Shown: in pieces, positions 46,272 through 54,835 of the stretch
Layout: every line of letters starts with the position of its first letter
Position numbering within the stretch: the stretch's first letter is position 1
NCBI GenBank assembly: GCA_019694955.1
Contig: JAIBAX010000013.1
Coordinates: 21,512-85,511, forward strand
Direction: 5' to 3'
DNA from: Chitinophagales bacterium
GTDB taxonomy: Bacteria > Bacteroidota > Bacteroidia > Chitinophagales > JADIYW01
Length of the DNA: 64,000 nt
Program-made: the position numbers and the translations under genes
The notes under the pieces: generated by a model
What the model was told of the DNA's origin: nothing
The model's input: the letters and a program-made list of their open reading frames with translations, nothing else
The model's database searches: none

Positions 46272-47162
46272 TCATGTGGAATGTCGGTTTAATTTTTCCG
46301 GGCCTAAATCATTGATTCCATACCCTTTGGGATATGTTTTTGTTTTTTGTTGGGTATGTAAAAATGGCTGTTTTCTTGTGGGAAACCAACTGAGTACCGT
46401 TCCCCTAGTTTTTAAAACGGTCGTCACCAGTGTTTGAACCAGCGGATTTGGTTTTTCGTGACCAAATGCCGTGAGCAGCTTTTCATCCATTACCGCTAAT
46501 AAAAAAGGACGCCCAATATCATACATTGCTTCCGGCAAAAACCAACCGAGTACTAAATTTTCGGTAAAAGTGGCAATTTTTCTATTATTGTCGTGAAAAA
46601 CAAAATTCTTTGCTTCATAGGCTTCATTGAAATGTTTAAACTCCTCCAATGTATCTGGAATATTTTGTATTCCCATCCGCCGACCGATTTCTTTCCAAAG
46701 CGTATAACACGCAATTTTTTCCTTCTCGGTTAGTTTACGATACCCAAACCGTTCAATCCATTTTCCGGGTTCAAAAACGAAAGTGCTTAAGACGTAGAGA
46801 TAGTCTTCTTGTGCAATGGGGTAATGACTATGGATAAAATTCATTCTTTCAATGGCTTTTCTTCCTCTTTCGCTGTCATAACCGTGTTCAACGATTTCTG
46901 CCAATAACAAATCTGTATCATCATACCGTTTCTGAGGATGCTTTTCGAATTGCTGCGAGTTGGAAAGAATTTTACTGATGGAAGGTACAGCAAACGTTCT
47001 AAATAAGGCTACTTCAAGCGCTCTGGTAATATCCCAAGGAAATTCATACAAAACGGCAATCTGGGCTATCCGTAAGTGATCCTTAATCGGGTCAAGGGTC
47101 TCAATTTCTTTCAAGTACTTTTTTCGCCAAGGCGGAAGAAATATATCTGCCATAATCATCAT
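46272..47162 (-). CDS. Oxygenase MpaB-family protein (DUF2236)
   Basis: 296 residues. Matches the MpaB/latex-clearing-protein-like family: FPWDITRALEVALFRTFAVP near the N-terminus, YLYVLSTFVFEPGKWIERFG, YRKLTEKEKIACYTLWKEIG, RRMGIQNIP, and a C-terminal ALPxxW-like AVMDEKLLTAFGHEKPNP. Family members are often haem b oxygenases; the substrate here is unknown. ATG codons at 47162, 47159 and 47153 are all possible. Confidence 0.78.
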   Translation of the reverse strand: MMIMADIFLPPWRKKYLKEIETLDPIKDHLRIAQIAVLYEFPWDITRALEVALFRTFAVPSISKILSNSQQFEKHPQKRYDDTDLLLAEIVEHGYDSERGRKAIERMNFIHSHYPIAQEDYLYVLSTFVFEPGKWIERFGYRKLTEKEKIACYTLWKEIGRRMGIQNIPDTLEEFKHFNEAYEAKNFVFHDNNRKIATFTENLVLGWFLPEAMYDIGRPFLLAVMDEKLLTAFGHEKPNPLVQTLVTTVLKTRGTVLSWFPTRKQPFLHTQQKTKTYPKGYGINDLGPEKLNRHST

Positions 47163-47215
47163 TTAAAAGACCATTAAATATAGTCATTAAATTCCATAAT
47201 TGGTCTATGAGGCAC

Positions 47216-48409
47216 TTATTTCTTTTCTACTTGCAACTGTCTGATATCCTTTAATATTGGTTTGACAAAATTATTCCAGGAAAGGAGCATGCCATACTTA
47301 GAAGTAAATGGCACATCGCCACCGTAAATGACATAGGGTTTCGTGGTTTGTTGATCTTTATCTTTCATCCATGCATGAAGGTTGGAAAAATAAGCATGGG
47401 TCAATGTCGTTCCGGATTTAACTTCAATCGCCATGGTAAGTTCACCTTGCTCAAGGATAAGGTCAATTTCCTTACCATTACTATCCTGAAAGAATGAAAG
47501 TTCATAATTCCTGTGATGATGTAATTTATCTTTAACGAATTCTGTAACTACAAAATTTTCGAAAATACTTCCTTTTTGATAATAGGTTATCAACTGTTTA
47601 AAATTTGTCATTCCTAAGAGATAACATAAAAGGCCGGTATCATAAAAAAACAATTTAGAGGATTTAATCAGCCTATTGTTCAATTTTTTTGCATAAGGAG
47701 GGAGGAAATAAAGTATAAAACTAGCTTCTAATATAGATAGCCAATTTTTCACAGTATTCACACTCACGCCGGCATCACTCGCTAAAATAGAATAATTGAT
47801 AAGTTGACCAGCCCTTCCGGCACAAAGTTTAAGGAACTTAAGGAATAGATTCAAATCTCCAATATTGGCAATTAATCTTAAATCCCGTTCAATATAGGTG
47901 GCGGTATAGTTAGCATAAAAGGTAGTTGGTGGAACTTTCTTTGTGTACAACCCGGGATAAAAGCCTTTAAACAGTTGTTCCTCATAGGTTGCCGATGGTT
48001 TATTTGCCTCCACAAGTTCTTGTAAAGAAAATGGAAGTAAATACTGCACGCCTACTCTCCCAGCCAGCGATTGTGAGATATTTTGTGCGAGTAAGAAATT
48101 CTGTGAACCTGATATGATAAATTTTTTTTTCTTATCGGCATCTACTATTCCTTGCAAATAAGAAAAAAGCGTTGGCGTTCTCTGTATTTCATCTAAGATG
48201 CCGCCATTGGGCATGGCTTGCAGAAAACTTCTTGGATCCTGCTCTGCAAACATCCTTACATCAGGGTCTTCTAATGTAAAATACGGCAACCCTCTAAACA
48301 TACTTTTTATTAAAGTCGTTTTTCCAGATTGCCTAGGACCCGTTACAGACACCACTTTATAATACTTGGTCAACAATCTAATATCATCTTTCGCTTCTCT
48401 TTTGATCAC
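47216..48409 (-). CDS. AAA ATPase with DUF4143 domain
   Basis: 397 residues. Walker A GPRQSGKTTL (residues 24-33), Walker B GGILDEIQ, and sensor-like FIISGSQNFLLAQN, followed by the DUF4143 C-terminal region (FFYDTGLLCYLLG, GSIFENFVVTEFVKDKL, SNGKEIDLILEQGELTMAIE, VKSGTTL). The C-terminal part resembles a restriction-endonuclease-like fold with D..xExK. Family members occur in many genomes with no settled function. The start is GTG (48409). It sits in an AT-rich region with inverted and direct repeats upstream. Confidence 0.85.
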   Translation of the reverse strand: MIKREAKDDIRLLTKYYKVVSVTGPRQSGKTTLIKSMFRGLPYFTLEDPDVRMFAEQDPRSFLQAMPNGGILDEIQRTPTLFSYLQGIVDADKKKKFIISGSQNFLLAQNISQSLAGRVGVQYLLPFSLQELVEANKPSATYEEQLFKGFYPGLYTKKVPPTTFYANYTATYIERDLRLIANIGDLNLFLKFLKLCAGRAGQLINYSILASDAGVSVNTVKNWLSILEASFILYFLPPYAKKLNNRLIKSSKLFFYDTGLLCYLLGMTNFKQLITYYQKGSIFENFVVTEFVKDKLHHHRNYELSFFQDSNGKEIDLILEQGELTMAIEVKSGTTLTHAYFSNLHAWMKDKDQQTTKPYVIYGGDVPFTSKYGMLLSWNNFVKPILKDIRQLQVEKK

Positions 48410-48427
48410 AATACAGAATTTTAATTG

Positions 48428-48463
48428 TATGTAAATTTATAATTACGAATGCAAATTTACATA
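48428..48463. promoter_or_regulatory. Inverted repeat upstream of the DUF4143 ATPase gene
   Basis: TATGTAAATTT at 48428-48438 and AAATTTACATA at 48453-48463 form a perfect 11-bp inverted repeat with 14-nt spacer, 19 nt before the GTG start. It may be an operator. Confidence 0.4.
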
Positions 48464-48597
48464 AAAATATTACATAAAACATTATTATCAAGCAACTTAT
48501 ATTTTAAAAAATATATAAAAAACAATCTTACAAAGTGGATAAAATAATCCTTATAATTATGCAAAAACGTAAATACAAATGCAAATTTACATAAAAA
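48448..48597. repeat. 20-bp direct repeat in the AT-rich gap 48410-48622
   Basis: AATGCAAATTTACATAAAAA occurs at 48448-48467 and again at 48578-48597, 130 bp apart. The first copy overlaps the right arm of the inverted repeat above. It may be a regulatory site or the trace of a duplication; no gene is seen between. Confidence 0.55.
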
Positions 48598-48622
48598 AAT
48601 TAAATAAATAATTGATTAACAG

Positions 48623-49162
48623 CTATTTATTATTTCTGATTTTCTTATAAATTGAAATAAAAACAAGGATAACAATTGTAAGAACAACGATACCAATCAA
48701 ACCATAAAGCATGGACATAGCTTGTTTTAAAACCACTAAGAATACTATTGCGACTAAAAATATAGTAGCCACTTCGTTCCAGATGCGCAATTGTTGTGAG
48801 CTATACTTAAAAACCTGTGCCTGTTGTTGTTTAAAGATTCTATGACATAAGTAGTGATACAAATAAAGCAAAACGACAAAGCCAAGTTTCCAAATCAGCC
48901 ACATCGGAGGAATATGTGCATTCCCCATGAAAAGCAGGTACATCCAAGAACCAAAAATAAGCGTTAAGACAGCGGAGGGCCAAGTAATGCCATACCACAG
49001 CCTACGTTGCATCAGCAACATCTGCTCTAGTAAGATGCTGCGCTTCTCTCCTTCTTCCTCATTTGCCTCTGCACCATAAATAAACAAACGAACGATATAA
49101 AACATCCCCGCGAACCAAGTCACTACAAAAATGATGTGTAAAGCCTTTACATACAAATACAT
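48623..49162 (-). CDS. hemJ: HemJ/CopD-family membrane protein (protoporphyrinogen oxidase type)
   Basis: 179 residues with about five membrane helices. The start MYLYVKALHIIFVVTWFAGM contains the conserved His9 and Trp that mark HemJ-like proteins (protoporphyrinogen IX oxidase, which binds haem b), and RRLWYGITWPSAVLTLIFGS and MWLIWKLGFVVLL are also conserved. Assignment to HemJ rather than generic CopD family rests on these motifs. Confidence 0.75.
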   Translation of the reverse strand: MYLYVKALHIIFVVTWFAGMFYIVRLFIYGAEANEEEGEKRSILLEQMLLMQRRLWYGITWPSAVLTLIFGSWMYLLFMGNAHIPPMWLIWKLGFVVLLYLYHYLCHRIFKQQQAQVFKYSSQQLRIWNEVATIFLVAIVFLVVLKQAMSMLYGLIGIVVLTIVILVFISIYKKIRNNK

Positions 49163-49210
49163 GGGAGAAAGTTAGTATTTTTTTGTCAGTTTAACTTTAT
49201 AATTGAGCAT

Positions 49211-50287
49211 CTATTTGGGCGGTTCGCTCGGAATTTCTGGCTCTTGCATAGATGGTGGAGGTATTACAGGAAAATCAGCAAAATCAGACAAGAACACTAT
49301 TTTCTTAAGAATCAAAGGAGGAAGTGAAGGAAATTGAGCCTTAAGTTCTTCTTCTAATTTAGTTAATTTGTTTATTTCACTTCTTGGAATAAATGCAAGT
49401 TGCACTACCTTACTTATAAACGGATCGTAACTAAATTTCAGACCAAATAAAACACTAAAATCGCGTACATCAACAACGTAGTATCTTTTATCAGGGGCGT
49501 TGTACATAACTCTGTATGCATAATTCAATTTTAAAGAATCATGTATTACTCCTTCACTATTAAGAAAAAGGGAGAAATCCTTGGGATTAACAAAATTGCT
49601 TTCTGCGACACTTGGAATTATATTCTTTTCAATTCTATCTAACACGTTTTCCAAGTATCGTAACTCAGTATATTCAGTGCTAAAAATCTTTGAAAGTCTT
49701 GAGAGCTGATCTTCAACCATCTTGGGACATTGTACACGCAACCATCTCATGGCAAGATAATCTTGTCCATATTGTAGCCCATAAAAATCTCTATCACTAC
49801 CGACGCCCCAATAAATATCAAATTTACAGTTTTCTAATACCGCGGCATTATAAGAACCAAGTTTAAACCCATTCTTATACATACAATTACATACACTCAT
49901 CCAAAAATCTTGCTCAGTTGTATCAAGAATAGGTCGGTAATTTAAAACAAACTTATAATTATCACAATTTGATGTAAACTGATGTAGAACTGAATCTGTT
50001 ATTCTTTTTGTAATTGAATCATATGGTATTTTTGGATAAAGTTCATGCAAATGAACCAAAGCATTCTTATAATGCGCATTTTCTGTATTAAAGATTTTTC
50101 TACCATACTTCCAAAGAACATTATAGCTTATTAGTTCATCTACCTCATATCTCAATATTTCGGCATTTACGCTATCGCAAAATTGTTCGCTTAATACTGT
50201 ATATACTTTTTGTTCCGTTTGCCCTTTAAGGAAGTTACTCCAAAATATAAAGAGGCATGCTATAAAGAGTCTATACCCTTTCATCAT
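49211..50287 (-). CDS. Secreted protein of unknown function, 3' end of the lysine operon
   Basis: 358 residues with a signal peptide (LFIACLFIFWSNFLKGQ) and a mature part with several conserved-looking patches (FCDSVNAEILRYEVDEL, SCNCMYKNGF-like CNCMYKNG, KYFVVDVRDF-like YYVVDVRDFSVLFGL). The C-terminus is proline-rich. It starts 4 bp inside the end of the transaminase gene (ATGA overlap), so they are translationally coupled, yet its product is exported. No family recognised. Confidence 0.65.
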   Translation of the reverse strand: MMKGYRLFIACLFIFWSNFLKGQTEQKVYTVLSEQFCDSVNAEILRYEVDELISYNVLWKYGRKIFNTENAHYKNALVHLHELYPKIPYDSITKRITDSVLHQFTSNCDNYKFVLNYRPILDTTEQDFWMSVCNCMYKNGFKLGSYNAAVLENCKFDIYWGVGSDRDFYGLQYGQDYLAMRWLRVQCPKMVEDQLSRLSKIFSTEYTELRYLENVLDRIEKNIIPSVAESNFVNPKDFSLFLNSEGVIHDSLKLNYAYRVMYNAPDKRYYVVDVRDFSVLFGLKFSYDPFISKVVQLAFIPRSEINKLTKLEEELKAQFPSLPPLILKKIVFLSDFADFPVIPPPSMQEPEIPSEPPK

Positions 50288-51603
50288 CCCAACACCCTTT
50301 CAATAATATCCATGCCCATATCTATCTCCGCTTCGCTAACAATCAGATGTGGTCTGAAACGGATGCTTTGGTCGCCACATGCCAATATGAGCAATTGGTG
50401 TGCTCTGGCATTTTCAATAAACTTATTTCTTTCTTCTGTCGATGGCAAATCGAAAGCACACATTAACCCTATTCCACGAACATTGCTCACTTTATCTGCA
50501 TGCTTCTCCTGAAGATTATGCAATTTATTCAAAAGATATTTTCCAACTGTAGCTGCATTTTGCGCCAATTGCTCTTGTTCTATTATATCCAAGATGAGCT
50601 TAAACCGCCACATATCTGTCATATTACCACCAAACGTAGAATTGATCCTACTGGGTTCAACAAATACATTGCGTTCGATTTCATCAACCCTCCTTCCTGC
50701 TAGGCAGCCGCACACTTGTGTTTTCTTTCCAAAAGACATCACATCCGGTTGTACATCATAATTTTGGTGCGCCCAGAACTTTCCGGTGAGGCATACACCA
50801 GTTTGTACCTCATCAAAGATGAGCATGATTTCTTGTTCATCACAAATCTGGCGCAACGCTTGCAGGAATTCTTTCCTGAAATGATTATCGCCTCCTTCAG
50901 CCTGAATGGGCTCTATGATAATTGCGGCAATATCATCTGGATGGGCGGCGATGGCCTGTTTTATTTCAAGTATCGCTTGTTGCTCCACAGCCATAGTTGC
51001 CTGAACATGTTCTTCTGTCAGTGGAAACCTCAACTTCGGATTGATGATTCTTGGCCAATCGAATTTTGGGAAATACATATATTTCCTTTGATCAGAAGTA
51101 TTGGTAAGTGCCAATGTATAACCGGAGCGACCGTGGAAAGCTTGTTTAAAGTGGATGACCTGACTTCCCTTTTCGCCCTTACCTCTTTGGAGGTTCTTGC
51201 GCACCTTCCAGTCGAAAGCGACTTTTAGTGCATTTTCTACTGCCAGCGCACCACCATCTATAAAAAAGGCATGTGGCATATAGGAAGGAATGCCGATGCG
51301 ACCAAATGTTTCAACAAAATCAGCATAATACGTATTATATATATCGGAAATAGAAGTCTTGTTGAAGGATATTTTAACAAAATCCTCCTCATAGGCAGTG
51401 ATATAAGGATGGTTATATCCTACCGCCATTGACCCAAACATGCTGAAAAAATCAAGATACTCTTTTCCATCACGTTGATCTACTAAAAAAGAGCCATGAC
51501 TTCTTTCGAAATCAAAAATAAAATCGTAGCCATCTGCTAAGATGTGTTTCCCTAAGACTGTTTTCACATCTTTAGGTTGTGTATTGGTCGTTGCAACATT
51601 CAT
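50284..51603 (-). CDS. lat: L-lysine 6-transaminase
   Basis: 439 residues. PLP-dependent class III aminotransferase that moves the epsilon-amino group of lysine to 2-oxoglutarate, giving allysine (which cyclises to piperideine-6-carboxylate). Typical stretches: DFFSMFGSMAVGYNHPYI, HFKQAFHGRSGYTLALTNT, LIFDEVQTGVCLTGKFWAHQ, and MSFGKKTQVCGCLAGRRV with the PLP lysine at residue 293 or 294. The length and the GKKTQVCG context match lysine 6-aminotransferases closely. It is the second gene of the operon after the semialdehyde dehydrogenase. Confidence 0.92.
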   Translation of the reverse strand: MNVATTNTQPKDVKTVLGKHILADGYDFIFDFERSHGSFLVDQRDGKEYLDFFSMFGSMAVGYNHPYITAYEEDFVKISFNKTSISDIYNTYYADFVETFGRIGIPSYMPHAFFIDGGALAVENALKVAFDWKVRKNLQRGKGEKGSQVIHFKQAFHGRSGYTLALTNTSDQRKYMYFPKFDWPRIINPKLRFPLTEEHVQATMAVEQQAILEIKQAIAAHPDDIAAIIIEPIQAEGGDNHFRKEFLQALRQICDEQEIMLIFDEVQTGVCLTGKFWAHQNYDVQPDVMSFGKKTQVCGCLAGRRVDEIERNVFVEPSRINSTFGGNMTDMWRFKLILDIIEQEQLAQNAATVGKYLLNKLHNLQEKHADKVSNVRGIGLMCAFDLPSTEERNKFIENARAHQLLILACGDQSIRFRPHLIVSEAEIDMGMDIIERVLG

Positions 51604-51639
51604 ATATGGTGTCCTTTAAGGCTTTTAAATATAAAAAAA

Positions 51640-53169
51640 TCAGAGATTAAATTCAATACCTTGTGCCAATGGCAAGGCTTTTCCCCAGTTGAGTGTATTC
51701 GTTTGACGACGCATATATGCTTTCCATGCATCGCTACCACTTTCTCTACCGCCACCGGTTTCCTTCTCACCACCGAAAGCACCGCCAATCTCTGCACCGG
51801 AAGTACCTATATTAACGTTTGCAATTCCACAATCGCTGCCTTCATGTGAAAGAAACATTTCCGCATGCTGGAAGCTGTCCGTAAAAATTGATGAGGACAA
51901 TCCTTGCGGAACGTCGTTATTTAAATAAATGCCTTCTTCTACGGATTTTATCTTCATCAAGTACAATATGGGTGCAAAAGTTTCATGTTGCACGCAAGCC
52001 ATATCAGGATGCGCTTCAATGATGGTGGGTTCTACAAAATGTCCGGCACTTTCAACGGGCTTACCTCCACACAACAGCTTACCACCTTGCTGCTGCGCAA
52101 TATCTATTGTTTGCATATAAGTATTCACTGCCATCGCATCGATGAGCGGTCCCATAAGTGTTTGCTTATCCAAAGGATGTCCTATGCGTACCTGATGATA
52201 TGCTTTTACAAGTTTTTCCTTCATGGTTTCATAAATTTTCTCATGTATCAACACTCTTCTAGTGGTGGTGCAACGCTGTCCTGCCGTACCAACAGCTCCG
52301 AAGACGATGGCCATCAGCGCCATATCAAGATTGGCATTTTCGTCAACGATAATAGCATTATTACCACCTAATTCTAATATCGTTTTCCCAAGTCTTCCAT
52401 GTACAATTTGTGCGACATGCTTACCAATTCTGGTAGAACCTGTAAAAGACACCAACGGAATCTTTGGGTCGTGATTGATAGATTCTCCAATTTCTTCATT
52501 GCTACCAATCACAAGGTTAAAAATCCCCTGATAACCTTCCTTTTCAAGTACTCTATTGCAAATATGCTGCACTGCTATTGCTGTAAGTGGTGTTTTGTGC
52601 GAAGGCTTCCATAGGGAAATGTTTCCACAAACGGCTGCTATAAAGGCATTCCAACTCCATACAGCTACCGGAAAATTAAATGCGCTGATGATACCCACCA
52701 CGCCCAGTGGATGCCATTGTTCATACATTCTATGCAAAGACCGCTCGCTATGCATGGTAAGTCCGTACAATTGTCTCGACAACCCAACACAAAAATCGGC
52801 TATATCGATCATCTCTTGCACTTCACCATCGCCTTCGGCTTTAATTTTACCCATTTCCAGCGATACAAGCGATCCAAGGGCATCTTTATGTTCACGGAGT
52901 TCATCAGCCATTGCTTTTATCAGCAAGCCACGTTTCGGTGCCGGCACCATGCGCCACGACTTAAACGCTTCAATAGATGCCTGCATTACTTTTTCATAAG
53001 AATCTTTGCCGACGGTTTGAATATTTCCCAAAAGGACTCCATCTGCAGGAGAATGAGACGCAAGCGTACCTTTATTTTCTTTCAACCATTGTGCGCCACC
53101 AATACAAGCGCCATAGCTGATATCTTCGATGCCCAATCTGCGTAAAATAGTCTGAATTTCGTGTTGCAT
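51640..53169 (-). CDS. amaB: Aldehyde dehydrogenase, ALDH7 type (2-aminoadipate 6-semialdehyde dehydrogenase)
   Basis: 509 residues. ALDH catalytic glutamate in ILELGGNN (Glu266) and nucleophile [12 protein letters not shown] (Cys300); the NAD-binding [13 protein letters not shown] stretch and [18 protein letters not shown] also match. The sequence is of the antiquitin (ALDH7) kind, which oxidises allysine/piperideine-6-carboxylate to 2-aminoadipate, and it lies 36 bp upstream of lysine 6-transaminase. The two enzymes form a two-step lysine degradation route (lat/pcd type). A -7 box at 53186-53193 drives the operon. Confidence 0.92.
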   Translation of the reverse strand: MQHEIQTILRRLGIEDISYGACIGGAQWLKENKGTLASHSPADGVLLGNIQTVGKDSYEKVMQASIEAFKSWRMVPAPKRGLLIKAMADELREHKDALGSLVSLEMGKIKAEGDGEVQEMIDIADFCVGLSRQLYGLTMHSERSLHRMYEQWHPLGVVGIISAFNFPVAVWSWNAFIAAVCGNISLWKPSHKTPLTAIAVQHICNRVLEKEGYQGIFNLVIGSNEEIGESINHDPKIPLVSFTGSTRIGKHVAQIVHGRLGKTILELGGNNAIIVDENANLDMALMAIVFGAVGTAGQRCTTTRRVLIHEKIYETMKEKLVKAYHQVRIGHPLDKQTLMGPLIDAMAVNTYMQTIDIAQQQGGKLLCGGKPVESAGHFVEPTIIEAHPDMACVQHETFAPILYLMKIKSVEEGIYLNNDVPQGLSSSIFTDSFQHAEMFLSHEGSDCGIANVNIGTSGAEIGGAFGGEKETGGGRESGSDAWKAYMRRQTNTLNWGKALPLAQGIEFNL

Positions 53170-53185
53170 ATCTCGAATTTTGTTG

Positions 53186-53193
53186 CAAATATA
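53186..53193 (-). promoter_or_regulatory. Bacteroidota promoter of the lysine-degradation operon
   Basis: TATATTTG at the -7 position (minus strand) with TTTG 16 nt upstream, 16 nt before the ATG at 53169. Confidence 0.5.
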
Positions 53194-53424
53194 GGATATT
53201 ATTTACTGCCAAATCTTAATATATACACAATTTTCGCCTACATAATTTGCAAATAATCAAAATACACTGAATAATATTTTAATATTTTTTCATTTTACAA
53301 AATTTTAAATCAAAAACTGGAATTTAAAACCGCATTCTTTAAAAAAGTAAGAATTAAAAAGAGAAATATTAAAAAAAACGAAATTTAAATATCACTTCAT
53401 TTCTATCCCGCTTTCTTCTGAAGG

Positions 53425-54141
53425 TCACCAAAATTTCCACCATGCCTTTTTCTTGGTTGTAGCAGGTTGTTCTTCTATGATGCCTAATATCCAATGTTCA
53501 CCTTCAATTTCTGTAATAACAAAACCTATTGTTTCATCTTTATGAACGCCTATGTTTTGATGCGGTTTTACCAACACTTGACAATGTCCCATTTTCTTTA
53601 CGGAATCATAAGCAATAACTCTAGCCCATAGCATTTCAGGCTTGATTTCGTCGCGTTCAGTGATTACTAATACTTGTATATCATCCGGATAACCTTCCGC
53701 TCTATAATTATCAATGATAGTTGTATTTCTGAATGCTTTCAAATCCGGACGATCATACAATTTAATGGCATCCGGAGTACTTAAGCGATAACTGCCGATA
53801 GCTTCCGCCTCTTGTATAATAAACTCAGTATCAATAAATTGTCCATACCTTATTTTCAGTGACATATTTTTATCCAATGGCCCATCGCCAAAGATAATTT
53901 CATCGTTACCTCGACTAAGAAACTTGATAATCTCCATTGTAATACCAGCTTCATGATCTATGTAAACATAACCCAATATGTCTTCACCTTGAAAATCGTG
54001 GGCAATATTTTTTAATGCAGGATATTTTTTGTAATCTTCAATAATTATCCATTTATCACAAAGTTCTAAACCCTTTCTTCTTAATTCCACCATCGTATAT
54101 TTATTTTGAGTATCTTCTTTAGAAAAGTATATTCTAGTCAC
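53425..54141 (-). CDS. Protein of unknown function downstream of the HxlR gene
   Basis: 238 residues, no signal peptide or membrane helix, and a C-terminal aromatic-basic tail KKKAWWKFW. The middle contains DEIKPEMLWARVIAYDSVKK and CQVLVKPHQNIGVHKDETIG followed by VITEIEGEHWILGII, which look like a beta-rich domain. I do not recognise the family. The annotated start is GTG (54141), 5 bp after the HxlR stop; an ATG at 54093 is an alternative. Probably co-transcribed with the HxlR gene. Confidence 0.6.
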   Translation of the reverse strand: MTRIYFSKEDTQNKYTMVELRRKGLELCDKWIIIEDYKKYPALKNIAHDFQGEDILGYVYIDHEAGITMEIIKFLSRGNDEIIFGDGPLDKNMSLKIRYGQFIDTEFIIQEAEAIGSYRLSTPDAIKLYDRPDLKAFRNTTIIDNYRAEGYPDDIQVLVITERDEIKPEMLWARVIAYDSVKKMGHCQVLVKPHQNIGVHKDETIGFVITEIEGEHWILGIIEEQPATTKKKAWWKFW

Positions 54142-54146
54142 AAAAA

Positions 54147-54488
54147 CTATTTAACCCCTTGTTGTTCCATCATTTTTAGTCCATAATTCCGGATAATGGT
54201 GATTAAACCAATAATCTCCTGACCTTGTTCTGTCAGCGAGTACTCTGTTTTTGGCGGAACCACGGCATAAACTTTCCGATGAATAAAACCATCCTCTTCT
54301 AGCTCTCTCAGCTGGGTTGTCAGCATTTTATCAGAAATATGTGGAATATCCTTTCGTAGCGCACTATATCGCATAGTAGCATCTTTTAAGCGCCAAAGAA
54401 TAGGTGCTTTCCATGTTCCACCAATTTGCTCCATGACCAATTGAACGGGATTATAGTATACTTTTCCTTTAAAAATAAAATCTGGCAT
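54147..54488 (-). CDS. HxlR-family helix-turn-helix regulator
   Basis: 113 residues. Winged HTH of the HxlR/DUF24 type: NPVQLVMEQIGGTWKAPILW, RLKDATMRYSALRKDIPHIS, DKMLTTQLRELEEDGFIHRK and VPPKTEYSLTEQG. These regulators control detoxification or stress genes and often themselves. An inverted repeat (54535-54564) overlaps its promoter region. Confidence 0.9.
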   Translation of the reverse strand: MPDFIFKGKVYYNPVQLVMEQIGGTWKAPILWRLKDATMRYSALRKDIPHISDKMLTTQLRELEEDGFIHRKVYAVVPPKTEYSLTEQGQEIIGLITIIRNYGLKMMEQQGVK

Positions 54489-54835
54489 CTGTACTTTATT
54501 AACTATCCAAAAGGTGTGTATCGCACTTTTAGGTTAAACTATTCGTAAAAGTAAATATAGTTTACAATTTTGCAAAGTAATCAATTAAAATAAACCAAAA
54601 ATTAGCATTAGAAGAAAACATTATACAATTTAAAGATTAGCGACTGCTTTTTATTTACGGAGACAGTCCTCAGTTCACCGTGCTAGGAAAAAATATTAAA
54701 AATGAATAATTCACGTCTAATGACTCATCTCGGATAAAAATTGAACCATTAAAAATTTATATTGTTCATTACCTTCAAATACATAATTTAAGTTATCATT
54801 GTACGCAAAACCTTAGAACAAAAAAAACAAATATC
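54489..54835. promoter_or_regulatory. Intergenic control region between HxlR and bestrophin genes
   Basis: 347 bp with no gene. It contains TAAACTAT (54535-54542) and ATAGTTTA (54557-54564), an 8-bp perfect inverted repeat with 14-nt spacer, overlapping TATATTTA on the minus strand as a likely HxlR promoter. Otherwise AT-rich; I saw no RNA gene or ORF worth reporting. Confidence 0.45.

Noticed and set aside
47216..48597. Defence island or toxin-antitoxin locus around the DUF4143 ATPase
   Set aside because: The ATPase stands alone with no partner gene; DUF4143 proteins are widespread and no defence partner is visible.
50716..51228. 170-codon plus-strand frame within the lysine transaminase
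   Set aside because: Antisense shadow of a well-supported PLP enzyme.
52556..53145. Plus-strand frames of 144-147 codons within the aldehyde dehydrogenase
   Set aside because: Antisense to the dehydrogenase and mutually overlapping, so not real genes.
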